Source: Halioxenophilus aromaticivorans
Lineage (GTDB): Bacteria > Pseudomonadota > Gammaproteobacteria > Pseudomonadales > Cellvibrionaceae
Direction of reading: 5' to 3'
DNA: 64,000 nt
NCBI RefSeq assembly: GCF_042850945.1
Contig: NZ_AP031496.1
Location: 5,270,001 to 5,334,000 of the forward strand
In this document: piece by piece, positions 25,401 to 32,420 of the stretch
Numbering within the stretch: the stretch's first letter is position 1
How the letters are laid out: the number at the start of each line of letters is the position of its first letter
The notes under the pieces: generated by a model
What the model saw: the letters and a program-made list of their open reading frames with translations, nothing else
Told to the model about the DNA's origin: nothing
The model's database searches: none
Made by a program: the position numbers and the translations under genes

Positions 25401-25445
25401 TTAATGGCGCCAATTGAGGGGTATCGGCCGAAAGGTGAAAGTTGA
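22425..25445 (+). CDS. tnpA: Tn3-family transposase TnpA (complete)
   Basis: About 1006 residues, the full family length. The N-terminal part is DUF4158-like (DLYGVPSFNESYQRFYFTLN) and the C-terminal half is the DDE domain. Probable catalytic residues lie in NLHASADGQKFEAK (first D), LSTDTHGVNHVNFALLDLFG (second D) and ALNRGEAYHQLRRAI (E). It catalyses replicative transposition to form cointegrates. The ATG at 22425 is preferred over the upstream TTG at 22413, which lacks a ribosome-binding site. It lies 65 bp inside the left repeat and ends 12 bp before the right one. The frame is intact, so the element may still be active. Confidence 0.93.
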   Translation: MSRNKRLSILTAAEIEDLYGVPSFNESYQRFYFTLNDKERAELARIRQRKYRCIAIALLGYFKCKPILLNPTFKSMRDDLEFIAQNHFDGLKFRRFSLKSDQKSRIYERIFSMIDYENWKDPEHQPRLVEHLLVCAESWVAARALFDAAIEFLAHQKIAIPAYSTLQKIVSQVVNQHQQRLHEKIGAACSPKLTAILNTLVSGNDQLTLTQLRGSARNFTGTELQKELAVYHHIQPLMAEVTAVLDSLSLSQKNQQHYAERIHYYGAKIKRQSPENQCLYLLCYLQFRYQEGLERMAEGFIHHVRQVKQRAHQLAQDRVYRDWQKAATNVSKAAEILRLFVDDRIDPNTSFHSVQKQAFQVLNASELSSVCRYLGNQKQSADEAFWQHLDTESTLRTGLLRSLFCCLRIDGTDKTQRLAAVLSQARQELAAGNMLGDVSIDRRLPPKATRPLLLKSDGGIDKARYEWFLYLQIPSRLNGQLVLPEVIRYRALDDDLVKPQTWKNQKQALVEGTKQPKITEDPKQLIPRMTDQLATRLHEVSDYLERLDNRDIILRPKGGKHLWRLPTAGKKHLVNNPFFQQMRAIGVADVLRVVDQDTGFIDDFEHVLGMTSKSRQYEVDLLAILIANATNQGIYGIAQISDRTYDQLSTIQANYLRLETLNAANDRINNATTRLSIFNHYNIQDDNLHASADGQKFEAKRETFRTRYSSKYFGTSKGVSAISLNANHMAINARVIGANEHESHYIFDLLMNNSTEIIPDTLSTDTHGVNHVNFALLDLFGYRFAPRYAQVGRVINEMFNISEDENQRLKLALRKPINTQIIMEYWDTIQRIAVSLAHRKTTQATLVRKLSGYKQNHPLLKALTEYNRLLKAQYLLDYIDDASLRNHVQRALNRGEAYHQLRRAISNVNSDRFRGNSDEEIQIWNESARLVANAIIYFNSKVLSNLLDSFEEQGSEKYMETVKGASPVAWENINFRGTYTFAPTGELPKLDDLMAPIEGYRPKGES

Positions 25446-25456
25446 TGCCTCTCTAC

Positions 25457-25521
25457 AGGCCAGTAAACATGGGCGCTTCAGAGGCTTTTGCAGTATTTGG
25501 AGGCAAAATCCCTAGGACCCC
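25457..25521 (-). repeat. Right terminal inverted repeat of the Tn3-family element
   Basis: 65 bp, an imperfect inverse of 22295-22359. On the plus strand it supplies the TTG start and first codons of the truncated nupC frame. Confidence 0.92.
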
Positions 25522-26555
25522 TTATTGGTTACGCCGACGCCGGCATTCAATTTTTGTTCGGTAATTTAAGCGGCGGCTCCGTGGGGTTTGTGTTTGCCGT
25601 TAATGTACTACCCGTAATTATCTTCTTTTCGGCGTTGATCTCTGTGCTTTACTACTTGAAGGTGATGGATTGGGTGATCCGCATTATCGGTGGCGGCATG
25701 CAGCGACTGCTGAGCACCAGCCGAGCCGAATCCATGTCTGCAGCGGCCAATATTTTTGTTAGCCAAACCGAGGCGCCGGTGGTAATTCGCCCTTACTTGG
25801 CGTCTATGTCTAAGTCAGAGATTTTTGCGGTGATGGTGGGCGGCATGGCCACCGTGGCGGGCTCGGTGTTGGCGGGCTATGTGGGCTTGGGCGTAGAGTT
25901 AAAGTACTTGTTGGCCGCCAGTTTTATGGCCGCGCCGGGTGGCTTTTTAATGGCCAAACTGCTGGTACCCGAAACCGAGCGCATTGATGAGAGCAAGCGT
26001 ATTGTTGAAAGCCACAAAGACCACTACTGCAATATTTTTGATGCTGCCGCCGGTGGTGCCAGTAACGGTTTAAATTTGGCGGTGAATATTGGCGCAATGC
26101 TGTTGGCGTTTATTTCTCTGATTGCGCTATTAAATGGATTAATTGGCTGGCTAAGCAGTTTATTGGGTGGTAACCCTATGACTCTGCAAGAAATCATCGG
26201 CCAGTGCTTTCGCCCCATCGCATTTATTTTGGGTGTACCCTGGAGCGAGACCAGCATCGCAGGCAGTTTGATTGGCCAAAAATTGGTGTTTAATGAGTTT
26301 ATCGCCTTCGTCGATTACGCCGACGTTAAAAACCAACTTAGCGCACACAGCCAAGCGGTGGTGACCTTTGCCCTGTGCGGCTTTGCCAATTTCTCATCCA
26401 TTGCCATTTTGCTGGGTGGACTGGGCACCATGGCCCCCAACCGCCGCACCGATATCGCCAGGCTTGGCCTGCGCGCTGTAATGGCAGCGTTTTTAGCCAA
26501 CCTAATGAGCGCCGCCATTGCGGGCTTCTTTTTATCGCTGGGTTCTGGTTTTTAG
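25488..26555 (+). CDS. nupC: NupC-type concentrative nucleoside transporter, N-terminus lost to transposon
   Basis: A 355-codon frame whose residues from about 14 on are a CNT-family nucleoside/cation symporter, with FVFAVNVLPVIIFFSALISV, IFVSQTEAPVVIRPYLASMS and GFANFSSIAILLGGLGTMAP. CNT proteins are about 400 residues; roughly 70-80 N-terminal residues, with the first membrane spans, are missing. They are replaced by a short leader (LQYLEAKSLGPL) encoded in the transposon end and starting at TTG. The conserved core is intact, but import function is doubtful. Its neighbour two genes on is a uridine kinase, consistent with a former nucleoside-salvage group. Confidence 0.85.
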   Translation: MQYLEAKSLGPLIGYADAGIQFLFGNLSGGSVGFVFAVNVLPVIIFFSALISVLYYLKVMDWVIRIIGGGMQRLLSTSRAESMSAAANIFVSQTEAPVVIRPYLASMSKSEIFAVMVGGMATVAGSVLAGYVGLGVELKYLLAASFMAAPGGFLMAKLLVPETERIDESKRIVESHKDHYCNIFDAAAGGASNGLNLAVNIGAMLLAFISLIALLNGLIGWLSSLLGGNPMTLQEIIGQCFRPIAFILGVPWSETSIAGSLIGQKLVFNEFIAFVDYADVKNQLSAHSQAVVTFALCGFANFSSIAILLGGLGTMAPNRRTDIARLGLRAVMAAFLANLMSAAIAGFFLSLGSGF

Positions 26556-26596
26556 AGAGTGGTTTTTTTAGTCTGGCTTTTAAAATCAGGCTGCTA

Positions 26597-26622
26597 AAAA
26601 AACGGCTATTAAAAGCCGTTTT
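26597..26622. terminator. Bidirectional terminator between nupC and the 2OG oxygenase gene
   Basis: Arms AAAACGGCT (26599-26607) and AGCCGTTTT (26614-26622) give a hairpin with T-runs on both strands. The stop codon of the minus-strand oxygenase gene lies inside it. Confidence 0.8.
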
Positions 26623-27565
26623 CTCGTAACCTCTGGGCCAAATAGTCGCCAGCACTAATAGGTTGCCTGGCTTCGCCCTGGGAGGCAAATTGCGCTAGCG
26701 GCTTTAGCACTACCTCGTTGCGAGGATGGACAAAAAACGGAATAGAATAGCGCGGCTCGGTGGTATTGGTGGGATTAACCACGCGGTGCACGGTGGCCGG
26801 CAATGCGTTGTTGGTGAGCAGCGCCATCATATCGCCGGTGTCCACTACCAAGTCATTGGCCTGGTTTTCCACCGCCAGCCAACGGCCATTTTTATCCAAC
26901 AGCTCTAACCCAGAATCCGTGGCGCCAATCAGTAGTGTCATCAAATTGATATCAGCGTGGGCCGCCGCCCGCACCGACTCCCCCGGGTCTGTTTGGCCCA
27001 AAGGGGGGTAGTGAATCAACCGCTGCACTGAGTTGCCACGGTGAATCATATTGGCAAAATAATCGTTGGGTAGCTCCATAGCCAACGCCAAGGCTTCCAG
27101 CAAGGTCAGCGCCACTTCGGTAAGCTGTTGGTGCAAGGCAAGAAAAAACGGTTTAAACGCCGGCATTTGCGCATCGGGCCACACGTTGGCCGGGTAATCA
27201 ACATAGACGGCTCCTGCGGTATTAAGCTCGGGGCCAATGTGCCAGTATTCTTTTAAATCTGGGTGGTTACTGCCCTTGGCGGTTTCTTTGCCAAATGCAA
27301 TATAGCCACGCTGGCCGTTGCCTTGCTCGAAACCCTGCTTTTGCGCCAACGGCAGGCCGAATAATTGCTGGGACAACGCATAGGCTTTGGTAAAGGTGGA
27401 TGCAGAAATACCGTGGTCGCTGATCACCACAAAACCAAACTCTGCCAAGGCCTGCCACAGCTGGTCGATAAACGCTTGGCGGCTTGCATCGCTAGACGAT
27501 GCCCCGGCAAAACCTTGCAGGCTAATACGCGGTACTGAGTTGGCGGCGGTTTGGGCCTCGGCCAT
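26609..27565 (-). CDS. 2-oxoglutarate/Fe(II) oxygenase, isopenicillin-N-synthase-like
   Basis: A 318-residue cytoplasmic protein from the ATG at 27565 (AAGGAAAACACC upstream; the frame is open to 27601). The N-terminal DIOX_N segment (FGFVVISDHGISASTFTKAY) and the C-terminal 2OG-Fe(II) domain with HADINLMTLL (HxD), TVHRVVNP (second H) and RYSIPFF (2OG-binding R) are all present. Family members hydroxylate, desaturate or cyclise small molecules. No biosynthetic neighbours indicate a substrate. It converges on nupC with a shared terminator. Confidence 0.88.
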   Translation of the reverse strand: MAEAQTAANSVPRISLQGFAGASSSDASRQAFIDQLWQALAEFGFVVISDHGISASTFTKAYALSQQLFGLPLAQKQGFEQGNGQRGYIAFGKETAKGSNHPDLKEYWHIGPELNTAGAVYVDYPANVWPDAQMPAFKPFFLALHQQLTEVALTLLEALALAMELPNDYFANMIHRGNSVQRLIHYPPLGQTDPGESVRAAAHADINLMTLLIGATDSGLELLDKNGRWLAVENQANDLVVDTGDMMALLTNNALPATVHRVVNPTNTTEPRYSIPFFVHPRNEVVLKPLAQFASQGEARQPISAGDYLAQRLRENGF

Positions 27566-27764
27566 GGTGTTTTCCTTGTTGAGTGTTTCCTGAAACAGCA
27601 TTCAAACCGGTCAATATGAGAACTACGACAGAGGTTAGCAAACTGACGCACCTACACTCTATGCCTAGCCGGAAGAATGCACTAAACTTAACCGATTAAC
27701 TGGCATCGCACAATGTTGCCAAACCGCGCACCATCTTATTTGCCTGTTTTACGAGAGCCCGACC

Positions 27765-28394
27765 GTGACACCCACACCCAATAATCGCAGTAATCCAGTG
27801 TCACCCAAAATTATCGCCATTGCCGGTGGCAGTTGCTCGGGTAAAACCAGCCTCGCCCGCCACCTTGCCGACACCCTTGGCACCAAACAGTGCAATCTAA
27901 TTTACCAAGACAGCTACTACCACGGCCGCGCCGAGATCTCCAATTACGACGAGCCCTCGGCCATTGAGTTTGAATTGCTGGCCCAGCATTTAGCACAACT
28001 AAAATCCGGTAGTGGCATAGACATGCCCACCTACGACTTCACCACCCACAGCCGCCTCCCCCAAACGGAATTTATTGCACCCAAGCCGGTGATTATTGTT
28101 GATGGCATTTTGATTTTGCACGCCGAAGTATTGCGTGCCAGTTTTGATTTAGCGGTGTTTGTGGAATGCGACCAAGACATCCGTCGGCAGCGCCGCCTAC
28201 TGCGCGATTGCCAAGAGCGAGGCCGCGAACCCGAGGAAGTGACCACACAATTTGATAAACAAGTAGCCCCGCTACACAATTTGTATGTGGAGCCTTCCAA
28301 ACAGCACGCCAACATTGTGTACCGCAATAATGGTGAGCAAGAGGTCGACCAACTTGTGTGTGAGCGACTACTGACGTTTTGCCAGGGCAATTAA
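27765..28394 (+). CDS. udk: Uridine kinase
   Basis: A 209-residue P-loop kinase of the uridine kinase/phosphoribulokinase family. The Walker A is AIAGGSCSGKTSLAR (about 18-32), followed by YQDSYYHGRAEISNYDEPSA, the substrate loop MPTYDFTTHSR and the lid-region DIRRQRRLLRDCQERGR. It phosphorylates uridine or cytidine to UMP/CMP for pyrimidine salvage. It is encoded close to nupC, in keeping with nucleoside uptake and salvage. Confidence 0.88.
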   Translation: MTPTPNNRSNPVSPKIIAIAGGSCSGKTSLARHLADTLGTKQCNLIYQDSYYHGRAEISNYDEPSAIEFELLAQHLAQLKSGSGIDMPTYDFTTHSRLPQTEFIAPKPVIIVDGILILHAEVLRASFDLAVFVECDQDIRRQRRLLRDCQERGREPEEVTTQFDKQVAPLHNLYVEPSKQHANIVYRNNGEQEVDQLVCERLLTFCQGN

Positions 28395-28476
28395 CGACAA
28401 AGATCTACAGATAAACCATAACGCGCTGTGTATGCCTGATTTGATTTAAAGCTCACCTTCGTAGGGTAGGCGCAGT

Positions 28477-29460
28477 CTAAAGTTGTTTTAAGCTTTCCCG
28501 GTCTAGGCTTTGCACATCCAAAGCAATTTGCCGCACGGTTTTATCCGGGTTATCGATTCTTTCCAATAACAAATGAACAGACTCGGTGCCTATTTGCTGA
28601 ATGGGCAGTGCAATGGTACTCAACGGCGGGCTAACCAAATCTGACCACTCAATGGCGTCAAAGCCGATCAGTGACACCTCATCGGGTACTGCTTTACGAG
28701 CGGCGTGCAGTACACGCAAAATACCAATGGCTTGGGTATCATTGGCCGCCACAATGCAGCTCACTTCGCCGGCTAAAATGTGCGCCTGCACCTCGGCCGG
28801 AATCGTCATGTTGTACTCCAGACTGTATTCCCAAACGATGCTTACGTCCTGTGGCAGCGCCTGTACAAATCCTTGGCGTCGAATTTGAGCGCCACGGCTG
28901 CGTACGGGGCCGGATATCAAGCCGATTTTTTTGTGTCCTTTTTGACTTAGCATCTGCGCCTGCAAAGCGCCACCACTGGCGGAATCAGCATACACACAAT
29001 CGTAGCCATCGATAGGCCGGTCGGTCATAACCACCGGGCAGGTAAGTGTATTGCGGGCGATGGATTTTTCATCGTCAATGGGGCACCAAATAATGCCTTC
29101 GATAGCGTACTGAGCCAACCGCTCTATTCCCTGCTGCTCTTCATCTAAGCTGTTGCGGCAATCCACCAAAAACACCGAGTAACCCCGCTCGCTAGCAGCT
29201 TGCACTACGGCCTGGGCCATTTTGGGAAAGAACGGATTGCATAGATCGGGCAGTACCAAACCCAGGGTATCGGTTTTGCCGGTGCGAGTGGCTTTGGCCA
29301 AGCGGTTTTCCTGGTAACCCATCTCCTTGGCCAGAGCGATGATTTTCGCCGCCACCGCAGGCGATACAGAGCCAGTGCCATTAAGGGCGTAGGATACGGT
29401 GGCCTTAGAAACCCCCGCGCGCTGGGCAATATCTTGGGTGGTGACCCTCTGCTTGGGCAT
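28477..29460 (-). CDS. LacI-family transcriptional regulator
   Basis: A 327-residue protein with an N-terminal LacI helix-turn-helix (TTQDIAQRAGVSKATVSYAL, residues 7-26) followed by a type I periplasmic-binding-like sensor (LGLVLPDLCNPFFPKMAQAV onward). LacI regulators typically repress sugar-uptake genes and release on binding the sugar. It is encoded downstream of, and on the same strand as, the TonB receptor at 29619-31781, a common receptor-regulator pairing. A palindrome with GGTGTATTT/AAATACACC arms 93-124 bp upstream is a possible operator. The effector is unknown. Confidence 0.9.
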   Translation of the reverse strand: MPKQRVTTQDIAQRAGVSKATVSYALNGTGSVSPAVAAKIIALAKEMGYQENRLAKATRTGKTDTLGLVLPDLCNPFFPKMAQAVVQAASERGYSVFLVDCRNSLDEEQQGIERLAQYAIEGIIWCPIDDEKSIARNTLTCPVVMTDRPIDGYDCVYADSASGGALQAQMLSQKGHKKIGLISGPVRSRGAQIRRQGFVQALPQDVSIVWEYSLEYNMTIPAEVQAHILAGEVSCIVAANDTQAIGILRVLHAARKAVPDEVSLIGFDAIEWSDLVSPPLSTIALPIQQIGTESVHLLLERIDNPDKTVRQIALDVQSLDRESLKQL

Positions 29461-29552
29461 GGTTGGTTGATTTTCCGACGCTGAAAAAGGCCGCAGTATA
29501 GCCTAGAAATAACACTGGCAGCAGTTAACTTGCCCCATGTGGAAGGGTCACG

Positions 29553-29584
29553 GGTGTATTTGTTAACGAATTAATAAATACACC
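29553..29584. promoter_or_regulatory. Palindrome upstream of the LacI gene
   Basis: Arms GGTGTATTT (29553-29561) and AAATACACC (29576-29584) flank a 14-nt AT-rich centre containing GTTAAC. There is no T-run, so an operator is more likely than a terminator for the TonB receptor gene upstream. Confidence 0.4.
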
Positions 29585-29618
29585 TGCTGGAATAAAGCAA
29601 AGGCTTAGCGCGGGGCTG

Positions 29619-31781
29619 TTAAAACATATACTCCATGTCCAACCCAAACGTTTGCGGCGGATTCGTCGCCTGCGCCTTAAAGCCCAGCACACTTACCAGG
29701 TTATAGCCACTGGTGTACCACAGTTCGTTGGTTAGGTTTTTACCCCATAGAGATGCTCGTAAATTACCGCCAGCCAGGGGGATGTTGGCCCAGGTAACGC
29801 GGGCATTCCAAGAATCATAACCGTCAACATCGGTGCCGTTTTGGGTAAGCAGTGCAAAATCACTGCGGTAGGAATAATCCATACGTAAGCTAAGGTCGCC
29901 CCATTCAGACCACTGCACCATTTGCCAACGCATCCAGGCGTTAAAACTGTTTTTGGGGGCGTGGGCCCAGGAGTTTCTACTTAGGTCGGCACCGGAGACA
30001 GGATCAATGTAGGTTTTGTATTGCGTATCCAGGTAACCATAACCGGCACCGATATCCAACGTGTCTATGGGCTTAGCCACAACTTCTATTTCCAAACCTT
30101 GAATTTCGGCCTTACCCGCATTGCCAATGTTATTGCGAGCGGTGGCTTCATCAAGCAGGTTGACTTGCAGATCTTGATAGTCGTTATAGAACACAGCTCC
30201 GTTTAATTGCAAACGGTTATCTGCCAGGGTGGTTTTCCAACCAAACTCATAGGTGTACACAATTTCTTCTTTGTAGCCCTCGGTAAATGTCTCTGGCGAC
30301 GGTGATCGGGGATTAAAACCGCCACTGACGTAACCCTTGGACGCCTTTAGGTAGGTCATTGTGTCGTCCGTCCATTGATAGGACAACGACAATACACCCG
30401 AGACATCATCAAAGTTCCCGTTGGCTTCGGGTAGATCTGTGATTGTTTCCGCTCCAAGCACCGGAATCCACAAAAAATCCTGGCGTGACATAGTGCGGTC
30501 TTCTTCGGTATAACGCAGGCCAAAGGTAAGGTCTACTTGTTCCGTGAGTGCTAATGTGGCCTCGCCAAACAGTGCCCACACTTTATTGTTAGCGTCAGCG
30601 TTTAAACCCGATTCTAAATAGCCGGCCGTGGGCAGCACGTTCACATTTTTAACATCGTAAATATCTTCATCCATATAAAATGCACCGGCCACATATTCCA
30701 GTTTGCCGCTGGCGGTGTTGCCCACCAAGCGCAATTCTTGGGTGAAGGTTTCGGTGTTATCCTCGGAATAAGTGGCAAACACAAATTCCGGTGTACCGTC
30801 AGAATCGGTACCGCCCTGCAGAGACATTTCTCGCAACGCAGTGATGGATACCAACGATGCATTGGCCAGCAAATCCCAATTCAGTGTTAGGCTGTGGCCC
30901 TTAACTTCAGCTTGTTGATAAGTGGCAAAATCTAAATTGCGGCTGCGGTTATCGCCATCGCTAACGTAGGGCGCCAGTTGCGGGTGAGTGGCAGGGTTAT
31001 AATCCATTAACGTGACCGGCCAGGGTTTTTCGTCCACCTCGGTGTGATCATAGGCGTATAACAGGTTAGCGTTTTCGGAGATATCCCAACTCCATTGTAA
31101 ACGCCCTACCAAGCGATCTCGGTCGGCCTCTTCGGTATTGCGAAAGTTGTTGTCAAAGTACCCATCGCGGTTGAGTGAGGCCAGATTGATTTTCACCGCC
31201 ATGGTATCGGTTAGCGGCACGTTAACCACGCCTCTAACATCTTGCTGGTTGTACTCTCCCAATGTAACAAAAACACTGCCATCTAACTGTTCGGTATTGG
31301 GTTTTGCGGTAATAAGATTAACCGCCCCACCCACGGTATTGCGCCCATACAGAGTGCCTTGAGGGCCACGCAAAATTTCGATTCGCTCTAAATCCACCAC
31401 ATCAAATGCAGAGCCGGAATTTTTAGCGATTAGTACACCATCCAAATACAGCGCCACCTTGGGTTCAAAGGTGGACACGGTTTCGGCATTTTTAAAACCG
31501 CGAATCGAAATAGCGCCACCGACTTTTCCCGGCGACTCATGCATCATTACGTTAGGCGCCATATCACCAACTTGCTGATAATTATCAACGCCAATTTCTT
31601 TCAGTGTTTGCTGGCCTAACACCGTCATTGAAATATCGGTTTCTTGGAGCGAGGCCTCACGCCGTTCAGCAGTAACCACAACCTCCTCTAACTGTGCGTA
31701 AAGCTCGGATGAAAACAGCGACAAGGAAAACCCAGTGAGCAGTGATAAAGAAGAATACGTTTTGAAAGGATAGCGACTCAT
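29619..31781 (-). CDS. TonB-dependent outer-membrane receptor
   Basis: A 720-residue receptor with an N-terminal signal peptide (hydrophobic SLSLLTGFSLSLFSSELYAQ), a TonB-box-like LEEVVVTAERREASLQETDI, a plug domain (RGPQGTLYGRNTVGGAVNLI) and a C-terminal barrel ending in the aromatic-terminated strand FGLDMEYMF. It takes up a ligand too large for porins using TonB energy. The ligand may be a carbohydrate or a small hydrophobic compound; the LacI gene just downstream favours a sugar. Confidence 0.92.
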   Translation of the reverse strand: MSRYPFKTYSSLSLLTGFSLSLFSSELYAQLEEVVVTAERREASLQETDISMTVLGQQTLKEIGVDNYQQVGDMAPNVMMHESPGKVGGAISIRGFKNAETVSTFEPKVALYLDGVLIAKNSGSAFDVVDLERIEILRGPQGTLYGRNTVGGAVNLITAKPNTEQLDGSVFVTLGEYNQQDVRGVVNVPLTDTMAVKINLASLNRDGYFDNNFRNTEEADRDRLVGRLQWSWDISENANLLYAYDHTEVDEKPWPVTLMDYNPATHPQLAPYVSDGDNRSRNLDFATYQQAEVKGHSLTLNWDLLANASLVSITALREMSLQGGTDSDGTPEFVFATYSEDNTETFTQELRLVGNTASGKLEYVAGAFYMDEDIYDVKNVNVLPTAGYLESGLNADANNKVWALFGEATLALTEQVDLTFGLRYTEEDRTMSRQDFLWIPVLGAETITDLPEANGNFDDVSGVLSLSYQWTDDTMTYLKASKGYVSGGFNPRSPSPETFTEGYKEEIVYTYEFGWKTTLADNRLQLNGAVFYNDYQDLQVNLLDEATARNNIGNAGKAEIQGLEIEVVAKPIDTLDIGAGYGYLDTQYKTYIDPVSGADLSRNSWAHAPKNSFNAWMRWQMVQWSEWGDLSLRMDYSYRSDFALLTQNGTDVDGYDSWNARVTWANIPLAGGNLRASLWGKNLTNELWYTSGYNLVSVLGFKAQATNPPQTFGLDMEYMF

Positions 31782-32420
31782 AACTTCCCCTTTTATATTT
31801 TTTTATTGATAGAGAACCTTCACTAAAAGGCCAACCCATTGCACATATTGAACACAAAAAAGCCGGCACAAAATTACGTTAGCACACTTAATTATTTTAA
31901 CTCCATTGTTATTTTCCCGAATAAAATGCGTACACAAACAACCGACAAAAACTCATCTACTAGGCAACAAAAGAAATTTATATGTTTAATTGGTTGGCGA
32001 TGGGATTGCGAAAAAGAAATAAAAAGCCTCAACCTTTATTACGGCAAATAGATTTAAAAAATAGTGGCAAGCAATTTACAAAAGTGAAGCTGGTTGTCTT
32101 TGCGACCACAATGTTAATTTCTTATTGCAAGTGTGCCTCAGCAGCTTACCGAAACGCCGCCTTAAACTGCCTTTGCAGCCCTGTCCATTCTACCGGCCTT
32201 ACAATGAGCGTATTTTTCTACAATCCCAAAGGAGTTTGATTTATTGCCGTTGAGCGTATCGGCTCTTCGACCTATTTCACCATGGTGAGCGGGCACTGAG
32301 ATATGGACGATAACTTAAACCTCTGCAGTTATTATCTTTGGCCAAAAATGTTATTTTGAGCACTTAGACGTGGGATTCGTCTCACGTCCAACGAACGTTT
32401 AACCACAATGAGCTGTATCT
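31782..32420. other. Intergenic region between divergent TonB receptor and metalloprotease genes
   Basis: This 639-bp stretch is AT-rich near the receptor gene. Two overlapping frames of 70 and 85 codons (31839-32051, 31982-32239) show no family resemblance and are not called. Near the metalloprotease start is a hairpin with arms GACGTGGGA (32367-32375) and TCTCACGTC (32380-32388), a TTCG loop and no T-run, probably in the 5' untranslated region. Confidence 0.4.

Larger units (their letters stand above)
22295..25521 (+). mobile_element. Minimal Tn3-family transposon (transposase only)
   Basis: The element is bounded by 65-bp terminal inverted repeats (22295-22359 and 25457-25521) starting GGGGTCCTAGGGATTTTGCC, which match at about 58 of 65 positions. 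It is 3,227 bp long and carries only a transposase; there is no resolvase, res site or passenger gene. Tn3 elements normally leave a 5-bp target duplication, but the flanks here are TTTTA (22290-22294) and TTATT (25522-25526). The missing duplication suggests that the two sides were joined by recombination or deletion after insertion. It separates a mobile-element gene from a truncated nupC. Confidence 0.92.

Noticed and set aside
31839..32239. Two overlapping plus-strand frames upstream of the metalloprotease
   Set aside because: They are short, overlap each other, lie in AT-rich promoter DNA and resemble no family.
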